Source: Planctomycetota bacterium (GTDB lineage: Bacteria > Planctomycetota > Planctomycetia > Isosphaerales > Isosphaeraceae). Taken from it: a DNA stretch of 7,123 nt. Location of the stretch: contig JAJYDH010000344.1 of assembly GCA_021777685.1 (NCBI GenBank), forward strand, positions 1-7,123. Direction: 5' to 3'. Shown here in pieces: positions 6,237 to 7,123 of the stretch (position 1 is the first letter of the stretch; every line of letters begins with the position of its first letter). Both the position numbers and the translations under genes were made by a program. A model generated the notes under the pieces. That model searched no databases and was not told the DNA's origin. It worked only from the letters and a program-made list of their open reading frames with translations.

Positions 6237-6980
6237 TCAGGGCCTCGCCTCGCCGCGCTTGTGGGCCAGGAACCAGGCGAACAGCTCGGGATTGTCGTAG
6301 GTCTGGGTCCAGGAGTCGTGGACGGCGTCGGGATAGACGGTGAGCTTGACGTCCGAGCCGGCCTGCTTGAGGGCGTCGACCATCTCCTGCGACCGGGCCA
6401 GCGGGACGGTCGGGTCCTTGGCGCCGTGGAAGACCCAGATCGGCAGGGCCTTCAGCTTCTCGGCGTCCCTGGGGTTCCCGCCGCCGCAGATCGGGGCGAT
6501 CGCCGCGAACCGCTCGGGGTGGGCCGCGGCGAGCGACCAGGTCCCGTAGCCGCCCATGCTCAGGCCGGTCAGATAGACCCGGTCGCGGTCGACCCGGTAG
6601 TCGAGGATGATCCGGTCCAGCAGCGCGTTGAGCGTCTCGGGATTCCACCCCCGGCCGGGGCTCTGGGGCGAGACGACGATGAACGGCAGATCCTTCTTCG
6701 TCTCGACGACCTTCGCCATCCCGTGCTTCTTGACCCGATTCACGTCGGTGCCCGACTCCCCCGCGCCGTGGAGGAACAGGATCAGCGGGTAGTCCTTGTC
6801 GGACTTCTCGTACCCCTCGGGCAGGAACAGCAGGTAGTCCATCTTGACCCTGGTGATGACCTCCTTCTCGAAGGTCTTCTCCTGCTGGACCCTGGGCGGA
6901 TCGTCGGCCGCCCGTAAGGATGACGTCGAGGCCAGGAGGGCGGCCATCAGCGCCAGGGGAAGCGTCGTTCGTGACCTCAT
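6237..6980 (-). CDS. secreted alpha/beta hydrolase (COG4099-like predicted esterase/peptidase)
   Basis: The protein has 247 residues from the ATG at 6978-6980. An upstream in-frame ATG at 7029-7031 would add 17 residues, but they would bury the signal peptide, and GGAGA lies seven bases before the chosen start. Residues 1-24 are a signal peptide (MRSRTT, hydrophobic core, SLRA before ADD). The alpha/beta hydrolase fold follows: YLLFLPEGY, oxyanion-region FLHGAGESG (about 70-78), nucleophile elbow GLSMGG with Ser141, acid Asp189 in FHGAKDPTVP, and His221 in YPDAVHDSW. The triad is complete, so an active serine esterase is expected. The family includes carbohydrate esterase-like and dienelactone-hydrolase-like enzymes; the substrate cannot be read from the sequence. 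It probably acts in the periplasm or outside the cell, and is the first gene of the - strand cluster. Confidence 0.9.
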   Translation of the reverse strand: MRSRTTLPLALMAALLASTSSLRAADDPPRVQQEKTFEKEVITRVKMDYLLFLPEGYEKSDKDYPLILFLHGAGESGTDVNRVKKHGMAKVVETKKDLPFIVVSPQSPGRGWNPETLNALLDRIILDYRVDRDRVYLTGLSMGGYGTWSLAAAHPERFAAIAPICGGGNPRDAEKLKALPIWVFHGAKDPTVPLARSQEMVDALKQAGSDVKLTVYPDAVHDSWTQTYDNPELFAWFLAHKRGEARP

Positions 6981-7017
6981 GATGTCGTCTCCGGGAGAGC
7001 GAAGTCGGGGGCGGGGC

Positions 7018-7029
7018 GTGCGTTCGCAC
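7018..7029. promoter_or_regulatory. short dyad in the hydrolase leader
   Basis: GTGCG and CGCAC flank TT, forming a 12-base dyad 38-49 bases before the hydrolase start. It could be an operator or the base of a small hairpin. No convincing -35/-10 pair was found on the - strand between 6981 and 7123, so the promoter may lie outside the window or be of a non-housekeeping type. Confidence 0.2.
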
Positions 7030-7093
7030 ACATACGAAGAGCGACAAATCCCGGAGGGATGATCTCGGAAGCGCCACCGAGCGGCTTTTGTAG

Positions 7094-7120
7094 GGCGGGT
7101 GAGCGGGAGCGAAACCCGCC
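7094..7120. repeat. inverted repeat resembling a dispersed palindromic element, at the window edge
   Basis: GGCGGGT (7094-7100) and ACCCGCC (7114-7120) are perfect complements around a 13-base purine-rich centre, preceded by TTTTGTAG. The layout (GTAGGG-, G-rich arm, short centre, complementary C-rich arm) resembles short dispersed intergenic repeats of the GTAGGGTGGGT...ACCCACC type found in many bacteria. That match is from memory. It could also serve as a terminator for a neighbouring gene to the right. It may extend past the window end. Confidence 0.4.
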
Positions 7121-7123
7121 GGA

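Noticed and set aside
5543..6343. 266-residue + strand frame across the - strand cluster
   Set aside because: It overlaps three genes on the other strand, shows no domain, and its composition is shadow-like.
6981..7031. upstream ATG giving a 264-residue hydrolase
   Set aside because: The extra 17 residues are polar and Arg/Pro-rich and would block the signal peptide; the ribosome site GGAGA is spaced for the ATG at 6978-6980.

Overview
The base composition (very GC-rich, strong G/C third-codon bias), the pairing of an ECF sigma factor with a membrane Ser/Thr kinase carrying WD40 repeats, the characteristic WD40 C-terminal tail, and a DUF6807 secreted protein all point to a Planctomycetes genome, most likely of the Isosphaeraceae type. 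The lineage is inferred from gene types and composition, not from a search.

Layout. Bases 1-340 form a gene-free leader with several GC-rich inverted repeats, a T6 tract and a weak sigma70-like promoter candidate. On the + strand follow an ECF sigma factor (341-973, GTG start with a strong Shine-Dalgarno) and, 18 bases later, a multidomain receptor-type Ser/Thr kinase (from 992). On the - strand, transcribed toward it, is a likely three-gene cluster: a secreted alpha/beta hydrolase (6237-6980), a small Cys/His-rich conserved-looking protein (5801-6091) and a secreted DUF6807 protein (4465-5763). The two blocks converge with a 13-base gap at 4452-4464, where a short inverted repeat could act as a terminator. 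An inverted repeat of a dispersed-repeat type lies at the right edge.

The main observation concerns the kinase gene. It was evidently built as one protein of about 1152 residues: zinc-motif N-terminus, kinase, membrane helix, then about 14 WD40 blades (enough for two seven-bladed propellers) and a conserved tail. In this sequence it is broken twice: by one surplus base near 2981-2983 (frame change, stop at 3011-3013) and by a TGG-to-TGA change in a blade's WD dipeptide at 3726-3728. Blade periodicity and the conserved tail continue intact past both lesions. The break is therefore recent, or it is sequence error, or (less likely) it is recoded. As read, the kinase and membrane helix remain intact and only the sensor part is cut.

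How the parts fit (inference): the kinase, with an anti-sigma-like His/Cys2 motif at its N-terminus, probably controls the neighbouring sigma factor, with the extracytoplasmic propellers as sensor. The - strand cluster looks like ordinary export-linked metabolism. I see no rRNA, tRNA, CRISPR, transposase or phage gene, and no clear evidence of a wholly new system.
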